Positions 42,278 to 51,264 of a DNA stretch of 64,000 nt are shown here, one piece after another (within the stretch, counting starts at the first letter, position 1; each line of letters starts with the position of its first letter). The stretch comes from CAZRCZ01 sp964598765. GTDB lineage: Bacteria > Sumerlaeota > Sumerlaeia > MVZB01 > JAJFLK01. The notes under the pieces are model-generated. The model was not told the origin of the DNA and searched no databases. It was given only the letters and a program-made list of their open reading frames with translations. The stretch is taken from contig CAZRCZ010000010.1 in the NCBI GenBank assembly GCA_964598765.1, forward strand, positions 62,001 to 126,000, read 5' to 3'. A program made the translations under genes and the position numbers.

Positions 42278-42293
42278 GCCCGGGAGGCAATCC

Positions 42294-44147
42294 ATGTCAC
42301 TAACCGCAACCGAAACCCAAGGCGAAGTCGCCCAATCCGCGCCGAAAACCGTCGTCAACGACGTCGTCATCACCGTCGCCACCTCCAACGGGACGGGGAG
42401 CCAATCGGCCAACCTGATCCTCATGCGCTCGATCTTCAACATGGGGATTCCCGTCAGCGGGAAAAACATGTTCCCCTCCAACATTCAGGGTTTGCCGACG
42501 TGGTTCACGGTCCGCGTCAACAAGGAGGGATGGACGGCGCGACGGCGCGACGCCGACGTTTTCGTGGCGATGAACGCCGAATCGGTCGTCGAGGACGTCG
42601 CCGGACTGCGCCCGGGCGCGATCCTGATCCTGAACGAAATCCTCAAGCCCTTTCTGACCCGCACCGACCTACAAACTTACATTATTCCGTTCGACAAGCT
42701 GGTCGTGCCGGTCTGCAAGGACGCCCGTCTGCGCAAAATGGTCGTCAACATCATGTATGATGGAGTGCTGGCCTACTTGCTTGACATAGACATGGAGGAG
42801 GTCAAGAAAGCGATTGCCAAGCAATTCGCCAAGAAGGCCTCCGCCGCGCAACTGAACACCGACGCCGCCGTCGCCGGATATGAATGGGCGAAGGAAAATC
42901 TCGAAAGGCAAACCCAATTCACCCTGAAACGTTCCACGGCGACGCAGGGCAAGATCATCATCGAGGGAAACCAAGCCGCCGCGCTGGGGTTGATGTTCGG
43001 CGGGATACAGGTCGTCGGTTGGTATCCGATCACGCCGAGCAGTAGCCTTGCCGAATCGCTGATGGATTATCTCCACGATTATCGCAACGATCCCGCGACG
43101 GGCAAAGCCACCTACGCCGTGATTCAGGGAGAAGACGAGTTGGCCTCGATGGCCATCGTCGTGGGAGCGGGTTGGGCCGGAGCGCGAGCCGCGACGACCA
43201 CCGCCGGTCCCGGCATTTCCCTCATGGCCGAACTGGCCGGATTGGCCTATTTCGCCGAAATCCCCTCGGTCATTATTGACGTTCAACGGGTTGGTCCCAG
43301 CACCGGCCTCCCGACTCGAACCTGCCAAAGCGATCTTTGGAAGGCCTATCACCTGTCGCACGGCGACTGCAAACATCCGATCCTGCTTCCGGGCAATGTC
43401 GCCGAGTGCTACGAGTTTGCCGCAGAGGCGCTGAATCTTGCCGAGCGACTTCAAACGCTCGTCTTCGAACTGACCGATCTCGATCTGGGAATGAACAACT
43501 GGATGTCGGATCCGTTCAAACCCCTTGCCAAGCCAATTGACCGCGGCAAGGTTCTCTCCGCCGCCGATCTGGATCGAATCGGCAAATTCGCCCGCTACAA
43601 GGACGTGGACGGCGACGGCATCTGCTATCGCACCCTTCCCGGAACGAAGCATCCATTGGCCGCTTATTTCACCCGCGGCACCGGACACACCGAAGAGGCG
43701 ACCTATTCCGAGAAGCCGCACGATTGGCAAAACAACATGGACCGACTGACGCGCAAATTCGACACCGCGCGCAAACTCATGCCCAAGCCGGTCATCAAGA
43801 CAACGCCGGGCGCGGACATCGGCATCATCGCCTTTGGATCAAGCGATCCTGCGGTTGAAGAAGCCCGTCACATGTTGCACACCCACGACGGAATTGAGAC
43901 CGATTACCTTCGTCTTCGCGCCCTCCCGATTGACGCCGAGGTCCGCGAATTCATCAGGAGCCACCGCGTTGTTTACGTCGTCGAGCAAAACCGCGACGCC
44001 CAATGCGCGGCGATTCTCAAGCTGGAATGTCCGGAGCAAACCCTGCGGATCAAGAACGTATTGCACTACAACGGGCTTCCGATTGACGCCCAATCCATCG
44101 TGGACGAAATTTTGATTCAGGAACACAAGGAGAATGGAAAATCATGA
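42294..44147 (+). CDS. korA: 2-oxoacid:acceptor oxidoreductase, fused gamma-alpha subunit
   Basis: A 617-residue protein from ATG 42294. Residues about 20-200 are the gamma domain (TSNGTGSQSANLILMRSIF, MNAESVVEDVAGLRPGAILI). Residues about 220-610 are the alpha subunit: GNQAAALGLMFGGIQVVGWY with PITPSS, QGEDELASMAIVVGAGWAGA, TTTAGPGISLM, DVQRVGPSTGLPT. This gamma-alpha fusion is the KorA layout found in many aerobic and anaerobic bacteria; with KorB it oxidises 2-oxoglutarate or other 2-oxoacids with CoA and transfers electrons to ferredoxin. Its stop overlaps the KorB start by four bases. The terminator-like hairpin upstream suggests that expression may be attenuated. Confidence 0.95.
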   Translation: MSLTATETQGEVAQSAPKTVVNDVVITVATSNGTGSQSANLILMRSIFNMGIPVSGKNMFPSNIQGLPTWFTVRVNKEGWTARRRDADVFVAMNAESVVEDVAGLRPGAILILNEILKPFLTRTDLQTYIIPFDKLVVPVCKDARLRKMVVNIMYDGVLAYLLDIDMEEVKKAIAKQFAKKASAAQLNTDAAVAGYEWAKENLERQTQFTLKRSTATQGKIIIEGNQAAALGLMFGGIQVVGWYPITPSSSLAESLMDYLHDYRNDPATGKATYAVIQGEDELASMAIVVGAGWAGARAATTTAGPGISLMAELAGLAYFAEIPSVIIDVQRVGPSTGLPTRTCQSDLWKAYHLSHGDCKHPILLPGNVAECYEFAAEALNLAERLQTLVFELTDLDLGMNNWMSDPFKPLAKPIDRGKVLSAADLDRIGKFARYKDVDGDGICYRTLPGTKHPLAAYFTRGTGHTEEATYSEKPHDWQNNMDRLTRKFDTARKLMPKPVIKTTPGADIGIIAFGSSDPAVEEARHMLHTHDGIETDYLRLRALPIDAEVREFIRSHRVVYVVEQNRDAQCAAILKLECPEQTLRIKNVLHYNGLPIDAQSIVDEILIQEHKENGKS

Positions 44148-45205
44148 CCACCGCGACGTTGCCCCCGACCCCGTCCGCCCCCAAGCCGCCCCAACTCAAT
44201 CGGTTGGGATTGGAAATAAAGGAATACAAAGGAGGGGAATCCACCCTCTGCGCCGGATGCGGCCACGATTCGATCACCAAGTCCATCATTGATTCCTTCT
44301 ATGATTTGGGCGTCGAACCGCACATGCTCGCCAAGTTGAGCGGCATCGGTTGCTCCAGCAAGACGACCGCCTATTTCCTGAACCGCTCGCACGGTTTCAA
44401 CGCGGTTCACGGTCGCATGGCGGCGTTGGCCGTCGGAACCAACGCGGCCAACCGCAAGCTGATCAACGTCGGCGTCAGCGGCGACGGCGACACCGCATCC
44501 ATCGGACTGGGCAATTTCCTGCACATGATCCGCCGCAACACGCCCCTCGTCTATGTCATCGAAAATAACGGTTGCTACGGCCTGACCAAGGGACAATTTT
44601 CCGCGACGGCGGACAAAGGCTCGGTTCAAAAAGGGGGCGCGGTCAACGAAATGGCGCCGATTGATTGTTGCGCGCTGGCGATTGAAATGGGTTGCGGTTA
44701 CGTCGCCCGCTCGTTTTCGGGCGATTTCAAACAGGCGGCGGCGCTCATCAAGGGAGCCATTGCCCACAAGGGAACCGCGATACTCGACATCGTTTCCCCC
44801 TGCATTACCTTCAATAACCACGAAGGCTCGACGAAGAGCTACAAATACGCCAAGGCGCACGAGGACCCGCTTCACGAATTGGGATTCGTCCCGTATTTCG
44901 ACGAGGTCCGAGTGGATTACGATCCGGGGACGACGCAAGTCGTGAAACTTCAGGACGGCTCGCAGATCACGCTCAAAAAACTTGGACACGATTACGACCC
45001 GACCAACCGCGCCAAAGCGCTGGAGCTTCTGCACAAGGCCGAAGAGGAACGACTCTTCCTGACCGGATTGATCTATTATCATCCCGGACTCAGCCCGATG
45101 GACGATCAGTTGCATCTGGTGGACGAACCGCTGTCCACGCTTGCGTCGGATCGCCTTCGGCCTCCCGATTCCGCGCTGGCGGAGATCATGGAACAATACA
45201 AATAG
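44144..45205 (+). CDS. korB: 2-oxoacid:acceptor oxidoreductase, beta subunit
   Basis: A 353-residue protein overlapping korA by four bases (ATGA). It has the Fe-S-type motif CAGCGH and GIGCSSKTTAYFLN, HGFNAVHGRMAALA, the thiamine diphosphate motif GVSGDGDTASIGLGNFLHMI, and the word YGLTKGQFSAT seen in KorB proteins. It forms the catalytic centre with KorA and uses thiamine diphosphate and one 4Fe-4S cluster. It is followed by a convergent gene. Confidence 0.96.
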   Translation: MTTATLPPTPSAPKPPQLNRLGLEIKEYKGGESTLCAGCGHDSITKSIIDSFYDLGVEPHMLAKLSGIGCSSKTTAYFLNRSHGFNAVHGRMAALAVGTNAANRKLINVGVSGDGDTASIGLGNFLHMIRRNTPLVYVIENNGCYGLTKGQFSATADKGSVQKGGAVNEMAPIDCCALAIEMGCGYVARSFSGDFKQAAALIKGAIAHKGTAILDIVSPCITFNNHEGSTKSYKYAKAHEDPLHELGFVPYFDEVRVDYDPGTTQVVKLQDGSQITLKKLGHDYDPTNRAKALELLHKAEEERLFLTGLIYYHPGLSPMDDQLHLVDEPLSTLASDRLRPPDSALAEIMEQYK

Positions 45206-45238
45206 TTTCGGTCAGTCTGTCGGATCGTCAAGGAAAGG

Positions 45239-46147
45239 TTATTGGGTCTTGCTCCCCTCGATCTTCGCTCGAATATCCGCGCCCTCCCAGAACCAAATGC
45301 GTCCCCGAACGCTGGCTCGTTTTCCGGCAGGGCAATCGGGGAAAGTCGGATCGGCGTGCATGCAGGGACACGGAGGATTTTGCCACGGCTTGGAGCGTTC
45401 GCACTCGGTGACGATCCAGCGGTGTCCGTCGCGGGAATGGACCGCGCAGGCTCCGTCGAGGAGAACTTTATTCTCGCCCGTTTGGTCGTTGAAGTCGGGA
45501 GCATTTTTGAGAAGGACGCAAAGCTGATTGCGCAAACCGCTCAAGGTTGAGTCGGTCCCGTTTTCGAGCCAGTATTCATATTCAACCGAATCGTCGCGGG
45601 GAAAAACCTTTGCGCCGAAGGAAACCTTGTTGGGCAGATCGCGGCGCGTTTCCAGCGTGCCATCGGGATTGCGCGTCCAGTCAATCGTTTTTAACTTGAT
45701 TCCCTTCTGACTCCAGATCGTCGGGACGTGGGTGTGGGCGAGATAGAGCAAGCCGAGATTGCTGAAAACCGCCTCAGGAAGATCGAAGACGATGTAGCCG
45801 GAATCCTTCCAAGGGAGAAAGACGCTGATTTTCGTGTCGCGTTGGGGATCCACGGCTCCTTCGAGAAATCCGATTCGGGGATGGCGGCCCGGGGGCCAAG
45901 GAAGAACTTTGATCGGGGAATTGGGTATTTGATTCGGCGCGATTTCAGGGGTGATATTGAATTCGCGCAACTTGTCGCGAATTACCGAAGACTCCATGCC
46001 CAAACCCGCCGCGGCTTCCTCGACGGTGTAGCCGTGGTGGCGGATCATGTTATCCAACCAAAAGCTCAGGTTGTCCTTCATGTCTCCCGCCAGGGAGGAG
46101 GATACGACCGAGAAGATGGCTAGGGCAAAGGTCGCGGGACGCTTCAT
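45239..46147 (-). CDS. Secreted protein of unknown function with HTH-like N-terminal module
   Basis: A 302-residue protein with a signal peptide (MKRPATFALAIFSVVSSSLA). Residues about 30-65 (WLDNMIRHHGYTVEEAAAGL, then GMESSVIRDKLREFNI) look like a helix-turn-helix module similar to the repeats at the N-terminus of the hydrolase-like protein at 19098. The rest includes GRHPRIGFLEGAVDPQRDTK, a beta-rich domain with FLPWKDSGYIVFDLPEAVFS, and a Cys-rich end (NPPCPCMHADPTFPDCPAGK). I recognise it as a type of protein found in planctomycete/verrucomicrobial genomes near glycan-breakdown genes, with no known function. Confidence 0.75.
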   Translation of the reverse strand: MKRPATFALAIFSVVSSSLAGDMKDNLSFWLDNMIRHHGYTVEEAAAGLGMESSVIRDKLREFNITPEIAPNQIPNSPIKVLPWPPGRHPRIGFLEGAVDPQRDTKISVFLPWKDSGYIVFDLPEAVFSNLGLLYLAHTHVPTIWSQKGIKLKTIDWTRNPDGTLETRRDLPNKVSFGAKVFPRDDSVEYEYWLENGTDSTLSGLRNQLCVLLKNAPDFNDQTGENKVLLDGACAVHSRDGHRWIVTECERSKPWQNPPCPCMHADPTFPDCPAGKRASVRGRIWFWEGADIRAKIEGSKTQ

Positions 46148-46160
46148 GTGACCGCCATCC

Positions 46161-46358
46161 TCAGATTCTTTTGAAGAATCCGAGAACCGCGCCGACGCCC
46201 GCGCCGATCTCCGCGCCGAGAATCGCGTGCGGCGAAGTAAAGTTCAGCGCGCTGTGCATCAGCGCGACCTCGACGGCGAAAACAAGGGCGAATCCGATTC
46301 CCGCGCCGACCGCCGCCCAGATTGCGACGCGGGTGATCATGCTGAAAAGTCGGGACAT
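46161..46358 (-). CDS. Small membrane protein
   Basis: A 65-residue protein from ATG 46358 with AGGAG about nine bases before it. Two hydrophobic helices are evident (residues about 8-30, VAIWAAVGAGIGFALVFAVE, and 45-60, ILGAEIGAGVGAVLGF). It lies 14 bases downstream of the stop side of the secreted protein at 45239, on the same strand, so it may be its upstream operon partner. Function unknown. Confidence 0.7.
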   Translation of the reverse strand: MSRLFSMITRVAIWAAVGAGIGFALVFAVEVALMHSALNFTSPHAILGAEIGAGVGAVLGFFKRI

Positions 46359-46400
46359 GGTTTGTTCTCCTGTGCGCCTCTTCCGAGGTCTTTCAAGATC

Positions 46401-46441
46401 ATGATTAAGATTAAGAGCAAGATTAAGAGCAAGAGCAAGAC
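46401..46441. repeat. AAGATT/AAGAGC hexamer tract
   Basis: A short tandem array of the hexamers AAGATT and AAGAGC (ATTAAGATTAAGAGCAAGAT, TAAGAGCAAGAGCAAGA). Similar tracts lie at 48888-48954 and 59275-59340, all in the same orientation and all between genes. Confidence 0.85.
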
Positions 46442-46585
46442 GAAATGATGCCGGAATGATTTCTTGGTGACTTGGTGGTGAAAATGAATCGGGAATAAAC
46501 AAAATGACATTCATTTACCAGTCTTCGCATTTTTTGAATTTTGGCACTATAATTTTACCGTTGCCTCGACACGGCGAACAAAAAG

Positions 46586-48778
46586 ATGAACCCAACGACA
46601 ACCAATCATCAAACGGAATACGAACTCCGCATCGAAGGAATGCACTGCGCTTCATGTGCGGCGAACGTCCAGCGGGCGCTCGCCTCCGTCGCGGGAGTTC
46701 GGCAGGCCGAAGTCAACTTTGCGACCAACCACGCCAAAGTTGAGGCGGTGGAAAGCGTGGATGCGCAGGCGTTGACGCTCGCCGTCCAACGGGCGGGATA
46801 CAAGGCGGAAGTTTTGACGCAAGAGGAAGAAGCCGATCCCGCCGAGGCGATAGAAGCCGAGCGCAAGCGCGCGGAAGCCGAAAACCGCGCATGGCGAACG
46901 CAATTTATCGGTTCCGCCATTGCGTCGCTGGTTCTCATGTTGACGGCGTCGCTTCACGCTTTCAGTTGGGGTCACGCCTTGATCGCCAGCGCCATTCAAA
47001 TTTGGGCGGGGGGGCGATTTTATCGCGGCGCATGGCGCGGATTGGCCGCTCGTTCGGCCAACATGGACACGCTCATCGCGCTAGGGACAACGGCGGCATG
47101 GGGGCAGGGTTTTTGGATGATGGCAAAAGGCGAGCACGCCGCGCATGAATTCATGACGGCGCCGATGTTGCTCGCGTTCGTGAGTCTGGGAAAATGGCTG
47201 GAAGGGCGAGGCCGGATTCGCGCAGGACAGGCATTAGGGATGTTGCTGGAACTCGCCCCCTCCAAGGCGCATCTGGTTTCGGCCAACGGCGAAGTGGCCG
47301 AGATCGAATCGCTCGCGCTCAAGCCGGGGGATCGTTGCAGGGTCTGGACCGGCGAGCGCATTCCCGCCGACGGGCGATTGGGGGGCGCTCCCGCTGAAAT
47401 TGACGAAGGGATGTTGACGGGGGAATCCACTCCCGCGCTCAAGCGGCCGGGCGATCCGCTGTTCGGAGGGACGGTCAACGTCGGCTCCGCCTTGACGCTG
47501 GCCGTGGAGAAAGTCGGTTCGGCGACGGCGCTCCGACAAATCGCGCGTCGAGTCGAAGAAGCGCAAAACACGCGCCCCAAGATGCAGGCGTTGGCCGACG
47601 CCGTCGCCGCCGTCTTTGTTCCCGTCGTTCTCGCACTCGCGGCGGCAACGTTGTCGCTGAGTTTGCTTTTCTCGTTGGGAGCCGCCGAATCCATCAGTCG
47701 CGCCGTCGCCGTTTTGATTGTGGCGTGCCCTTGCGCATTGGGATTGGCGACGCCGCTGGCGGTGATGGCCGGTGTGGGCGTCGCCGCGCGGCGCGGAATG
47801 ATCGTTCGCTCGGCGGAGACGCTCGAAATTTCCAATTCGATCAAGACCATTGTCTTCGACAAAACCGGAACGCTGACGGTCGGAGCGCCGGAAGTCACCG
47901 GATTGTTTCCCACGCCCGATCATGATGAGACCGAATTGCTCGCCGCGGCCGGATCGCTGGAAGCCGAAAGTCCGCATCCCATCGCCAAGGCGATTTTATC
48001 GTCCGCGCGCTTAAAGGGAATTCCTTCTCGCCCGCTTGGCAAAATCGAAAACGTGACCGGGCAGGGGCTTCGTTCGCGCTCGCCCGCGCTCGCGCTTGGC
48101 TCGGCGGAGTTTCTTCGCTCGGAGAAAGTGGAAATGTCGGAGTTCGCGCCGGATGTCCTCAATCGGCAATCGCGGGGAGAAACAATCATCGGCGTGGGTG
48201 TTCCGAACGGTCCCTTCGTCGGCGCGATTGCGCTGGCGGATCGAATCAAGCCGGGTTCGGCTCAAGCGATTGAGGAGCTTCGCGCTCTCGGACTCCGCAC
48301 CGTCTTGATTTCGGGGGACAGCGAAGGTGCCACACTCGCCGTCGCGCAGTTGCTGAAAATTGACGATCACCGCGCCCGCGTGGCGCCGTCGGCGAAGGCC
48401 GACGCGGTGAAGGCGATGCAAAAAGAGGGCGCAAAAGTGGCGATGGTCGGCGACGGCATCAACGACGCGCCTGCCTTGGCGCAGGCCGAATTGGGAATCG
48501 CCATGGCTTCGGGGAGCGACATCGCCCAGCAGGCTTCGGGGATCGTTCTGCTCGGCGGCGATCCGCGCCAAGTCGCGTCGGCGATCCGATTGGCGCGGGC
48601 CGTCCGGCGCAAGATGATCCAAAATCTCGCGTGGGCGTTCGTTTACAATCTGGCGTTGATTCCCATCGCCGCATTCGGACTTCTGCAACCGATCTACGCC
48701 TCGGCGGCGATGGCGGCGTCGAGCGTGAGCGTCGTCGGGAACGCGCTGTTGCTATATCGCTGGGGACGGGGACGGTGA
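46586..48778 (+). CDS. copA: Copper-translocating P1B-type ATPase
   Basis: A 730-residue protein with one N-terminal heavy-metal-binding domain (GMHCASCAA, Cys21 and Cys24), eight predicted membrane helices, the TGES actuator motif in EGMLTGESTPAL, the metal-transport motif ACPCALGLATPLA, the phosphorylation site FDKTGTLTVG, the SPHPIA nucleotide-binding motif, and MVGDGINDAPALAQAELGIAMAS. CPC with a C-terminal SSVSVVGNALLLYRW (the usual Met/Ser-Ser helix) indicates Cu(I) export. An inserted stretch before the first helix is short, so the protein is near the family's usual length. No chaperone copZ or regulator is adjacent. Confidence 0.95.
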   Translation: MNPTTTNHQTEYELRIEGMHCASCAANVQRALASVAGVRQAEVNFATNHAKVEAVESVDAQALTLAVQRAGYKAEVLTQEEEADPAEAIEAERKRAEAENRAWRTQFIGSAIASLVLMLTASLHAFSWGHALIASAIQIWAGGRFYRGAWRGLAARSANMDTLIALGTTAAWGQGFWMMAKGEHAAHEFMTAPMLLAFVSLGKWLEGRGRIRAGQALGMLLELAPSKAHLVSANGEVAEIESLALKPGDRCRVWTGERIPADGRLGGAPAEIDEGMLTGESTPALKRPGDPLFGGTVNVGSALTLAVEKVGSATALRQIARRVEEAQNTRPKMQALADAVAAVFVPVVLALAAATLSLSLLFSLGAAESISRAVAVLIVACPCALGLATPLAVMAGVGVAARRGMIVRSAETLEISNSIKTIVFDKTGTLTVGAPEVTGLFPTPDHDETELLAAAGSLEAESPHPIAKAILSSARLKGIPSRPLGKIENVTGQGLRSRSPALALGSAEFLRSEKVEMSEFAPDVLNRQSRGETIIGVGVPNGPFVGAIALADRIKPGSAQAIEELRALGLRTVLISGDSEGATLAVAQLLKIDDHRARVAPSAKADAVKAMQKEGAKVAMVGDGINDAPALAQAELGIAMASGSDIAQQASGIVLLGGDPRQVASAIRLARAVRRKMIQNLAWAFVYNLALIPIAAFGLLQPIYASAAMAASSVSVVGNALLLYRWGRGR

Positions 48779-48804
48779 CAGGCGGGTGGGGGAGAATGAA
48801 GATT

Positions 48805-48887
48805 AAACACCAAGACACCAAGAATGACGAAGAAGAAAATTTGTGTTTCTTCATTGTGGGACTTTGTGTCTTTCAGTCTTTGTGTTT
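48805..48887. repeat. Hairpin of the CACCAAGACACCAAGA type
   Basis: AAACACCAAGACACCAAGAA (48805-48824) and the following GACGAAGAAGA pair with CTTTGTGTCTTTCAGTCTTT, GTGTTT (48862-48887) imperfectly. It follows copA and precedes the hexamer tract, and is another member of the intergenic hairpin set. Confidence 0.6.
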
Positions 48888-48954
48888 GAGCAAGAGCAAG
48901 AGCAAGAGCAAGAGCAAGAGCGAGATTAAGATTAAGATTAGGATTAAGATAAAG
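48888..48954. repeat. (AAGAGC)n / (AAGATT)n hexamer tract
   Basis: Nine or more copies of AAGAGC (GAGCAAGAGCAAGAGCAAGA) are followed by GATTAAGATTAAGATTAGGA. The tract ends five bases before the ATG of the alpha/beta hydrolase gene. It is non-coding unless read on the other strand, where it gives an artificial Asn/Leu/Ala repeat. Confidence 0.9.
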
Positions 48955-48958
48955 AAAG

Positions 48959-49825
48959 ATGGGGAACGGCAGGCAAAAGGTCCGGCTCAAGATGATCATT
49001 GGCGGCGTATTTTTCGGCGTTATCGCGCTCGGTTCGATCCCCGTCGTTTTGCAGAACAAGATGATTTACTTCCCGAGCCGCTATGATCCGGCCCTCAAGC
49101 CGGGCGTCGGCCAGATCAAGGCGTTTCATCCTTACCGCACGCTTGATGGCCGAGAGCAGTGGGGCTATCTGATCGAACCGACTCAAGACTCAAGTCTCAA
49201 GAATCAGGACTCTTCTCGCCCCCGCTTTTATCTCGCCTTCTACGGCAACGCCGGGACGGCAATGCAGATGGCGGATTTCTTCGAAGACCTTGCGCGGCGA
49301 ACCGGATGCGGCTTTTTCATCGTGGATTATCGAGGTTATGGTTTCAACGGCGGACGACCGACCGAGAGCGGGCTGGTTGCCGACGCGCTCGGAGCCTACG
49401 ACACGATGAAGAAGGAGGGGCGCTTTGAAAATGGAGTTGGAGTAATCGGCCATTCATTGGGAGGCGCGGCGGGATTCGCCGTCGCCGAAAAGCGCCATGT
49501 GGATCGGCTGATTACCATTTCCGCGTTCACCTCGATTGACGCCATGGCCAAGCGGACCATTATCTGGCCGTTTCCCTATTTCTGTTGGAATCATTGGCCG
49601 AACGACCGGCGGCTGGCCGGGCTGATGCGTCGTCCGCCAGCGGACCGCCCAGCCGAGATCATTCTTTTTCATGGACGAAAGGATGAAATCGTTCCCTTCG
49701 AGATGGGCGAGCAACTTGCCGCGACGCCGGGCAACGGTCTTCAATTCATTCCGCTGGACAAAGCCATGCACAACGACGCGCACGAGATTGCGAAGGAAGA
49801 TTTGGCGCGGATACTCAAGAAGTGA
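48959..49825 (+). CDS. Alpha/beta hydrolase, signal-anchored
   Basis: A 288-residue protein. The start at 48959 follows a hexamer repeat tract; ATG 48992, which has AAGG nine bases before it, is a good alternative. Residues about 12-31 are a membrane anchor (MIIGGVFFGVIALGSIPVV). The hydrolase fold shows FYGNAGTAMQMADFF (oxyanion strand), VDYRGYGFNGG, the nucleophile elbow VIGHSLGGAAGF, the acid in HGRKDEIVPFEMG (Asp) and the base His in HNDAHEIAKEDL. It resembles ABHD13/BEM46-type proteins facing the periplasm. Substrate unknown. Confidence 0.88.
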   Translation: MGNGRQKVRLKMIIGGVFFGVIALGSIPVVLQNKMIYFPSRYDPALKPGVGQIKAFHPYRTLDGREQWGYLIEPTQDSSLKNQDSSRPRFYLAFYGNAGTAMQMADFFEDLARRTGCGFFIVDYRGYGFNGGRPTESGLVADALGAYDTMKKEGRFENGVGVIGHSLGGAAGFAVAEKRHVDRLITISAFTSIDAMAKRTIIWPFPYFCWNHWPNDRRLAGLMRRPPADRPAEIILFHGRKDEIVPFEMGEQLAATPGNGLQFIPLDKAMHNDAHEIAKEDLARILKK

Positions 49826-49862
49826 GTTGCAAAGAATACAAAGAGCGCAAAGCGACGGAATC

Positions 49863-50882
49863 CTATTCTTGCTCTTTCCGTGTCTTTTGCGGTTCCAGCG
49901 CGGCTTTCTTTTGTTCTCCATCCGATTGGGAGGCTTCCAAATTTTTCTTCAATGCATCGAGCAACTTGCCGTCCCGTCCCTCCTTGGGAGTCGCTAGGAT
50001 GGTCAAGGTTTTTCCGTCGGTCTTAGCGATTTTGATCCGGCTGTCTTCCCCTTTTCCCGTATCCCTCTTTTCGAGATGGATCTCTTTCATGGAAGAAAAG
50101 GGAAGAGTCACGATCGGATTTTTTAGTTTGCTGTTGTAAATTGCCAGCTTCCGACTGGTGACGATGTAGAACCCATCGTCGGGCTTAAGATCGGGAATCG
50201 AATAAAGATGAACGACCCGCTCTCCGGCGTCGAGCATCTTCAATTCCTTGATTTTATCCGCGTATTCATCGGGAAGTTCTATTTCGGGCGTTTCGGACGA
50301 ACCGACTTTCTTCTCGATTTCCGCGACCCTCGCCTTCAATTCCTGTCCGATCTTCGGCGATAGAAAATCCAAATCCAGCTTCTGGGGACCCTCCCAAAAG
50401 ATGACGCAGTCCACTCCGAACAGAATCAGAACGACCATCGCTCCGACGAATTGGAACAACATGGTCAGAATGGACGGCACGGGGGCTTCGGACCGGCTAC
50501 GAATGATGTGATAGCTGAAGGCGCCGACGGCGCCGTTGATGAAGATCAAGGTAAACGCCAAGGAGATCAGCAGAGCCGAGGTTCCCCGGACGCCATTCAC
50601 GATCTGCTGAACCTCATACATGATGGCTTCGCCGCACAGCAGAACCGAACAAAGGCGGCTCTTGAGCAGAATTCCCATCGAAAGGAGGATGCAAAAAACT
50701 CCTTTAAGAAATGCGATTGTTCCGAAGCGAGCGGCCGCCTCCTCGCTCAATCCGAATTCGTCGCGGATGGATTCGCTCGCCCCCAATATAATGCCTGCTC
50801 CCATCAAGAGCGCGGCAAAGACCAAACCGCAAACCCAAGCGCCGCGGATTTTCTTCTGTGTATTCTCCAGATCAAGTTCCAT
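49863..50882 (-). CDS. Four-helix membrane protein with PH-like C-terminal domain
   Basis: A 339-residue protein. Membrane segments are at about residues 16-34, 55-72, 98-120 and 140-165. After a charged linker (about 170-215) a domain with GERVVHLYSIPDLKPDDGFY, IVTSRKLAIYNSKLKNPIVT, LPFSSMKEIHLEK and RIKIAKTDGKTLTIL resembles the bacterial PH-like fold, and the end is Lys/Glu-rich. No enzyme motif is visible. It is convergent with the alpha/beta hydrolase gene. Function unknown. Confidence 0.75.
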   Translation of the reverse strand: MELDLENTQKKIRGAWVCGLVFAALLMGAGIILGASESIRDEFGLSEEAAARFGTIAFLKGVFCILLSMGILLKSRLCSVLLCGEAIMYEVQQIVNGVRGTSALLISLAFTLIFINGAVGAFSYHIIRSRSEAPVPSILTMLFQFVGAMVVLILFGVDCVIFWEGPQKLDLDFLSPKIGQELKARVAEIEKKVGSSETPEIELPDEYADKIKELKMLDAGERVVHLYSIPDLKPDDGFYIVTSRKLAIYNSKLKNPIVTLPFSSMKEIHLEKRDTGKGEDSRIKIAKTDGKTLTILATPKEGRDGKLLDALKKNLEASQSDGEQKKAALEPQKTRKEQE

Positions 50883-50999
50883 CTTTCAGGACCCTTTTTG
50901 ACTTCGCTCTGTTTGGAAACCGAAAATTTCAGCCGACATCCCATTGATGCCGGGAAGAACCGAATGGTAGAATCCTAGGTGAATTCGTTGGGGAAAAAC

Positions 51000-51230
51000 A
51001 AGCCTCAACGAGCTGGCACACGAAGGAAAGCGTGTTTACCTCTACCTAGGGGAGGAATCTCACTTTTCCGAGGGAGGCGAGCCAAAGCGCTAGAGGACGC
51101 CAAGGGCGTCCCGGATCACAGCCCAAGGTTGCCGAGCAGAGCGAAGCTACCTTGGGCCATCGGCCACATCACCGCAACCCCCACAGGGGTTGCGCAATTT
51201 CTCGAGAAAGTAAAATGTATCTGGAGCAAC
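51000..51230. repeat. Compound repeat with ACCCCTGTGGG and GGGCGTCC words
   Basis: This interval has CGAAGGAAAGCGTGTTTACC, CTAGGGGAGGAATCTCACTT, then CCCAAGGTTGCCGAGCAGAG, CGAAGCTACCTTGGGC (mirrored words CCCAAGGT and ACCTTGGG) and CAACCCCCACAGGGGTTG. It is non-coding: the open frame on the plus strand (LPRGGISLFRGRRAK) is a repeat artefact of a type often mis-annotated as a short protein. It lies between two divergent genes and resembles mobile intergenic elements. Confidence 0.55.
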
Positions 51231-51264
51231 TCTACCACGGCGGATTCGTCGCTAGAGGTCAAAC

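Noticed and set aside
42074..42280. Leader of korAB as a known riboswitch, 6S RNA or T-box
   Set aside because: I compared it with the core words of TPP, cobalamin, FMN, SAM, glycine and T-box elements and with the long-hairpin layout of 6S RNA; none matched. It is reported only as an unassigned leader.
48694..49059. A minus-strand frame containing an Asn-Leu/Ala-Leu repeat
   Set aside because: The repeat is the reverse reading of the AAGAGC/AAGATT hexamer tract and not a protein.
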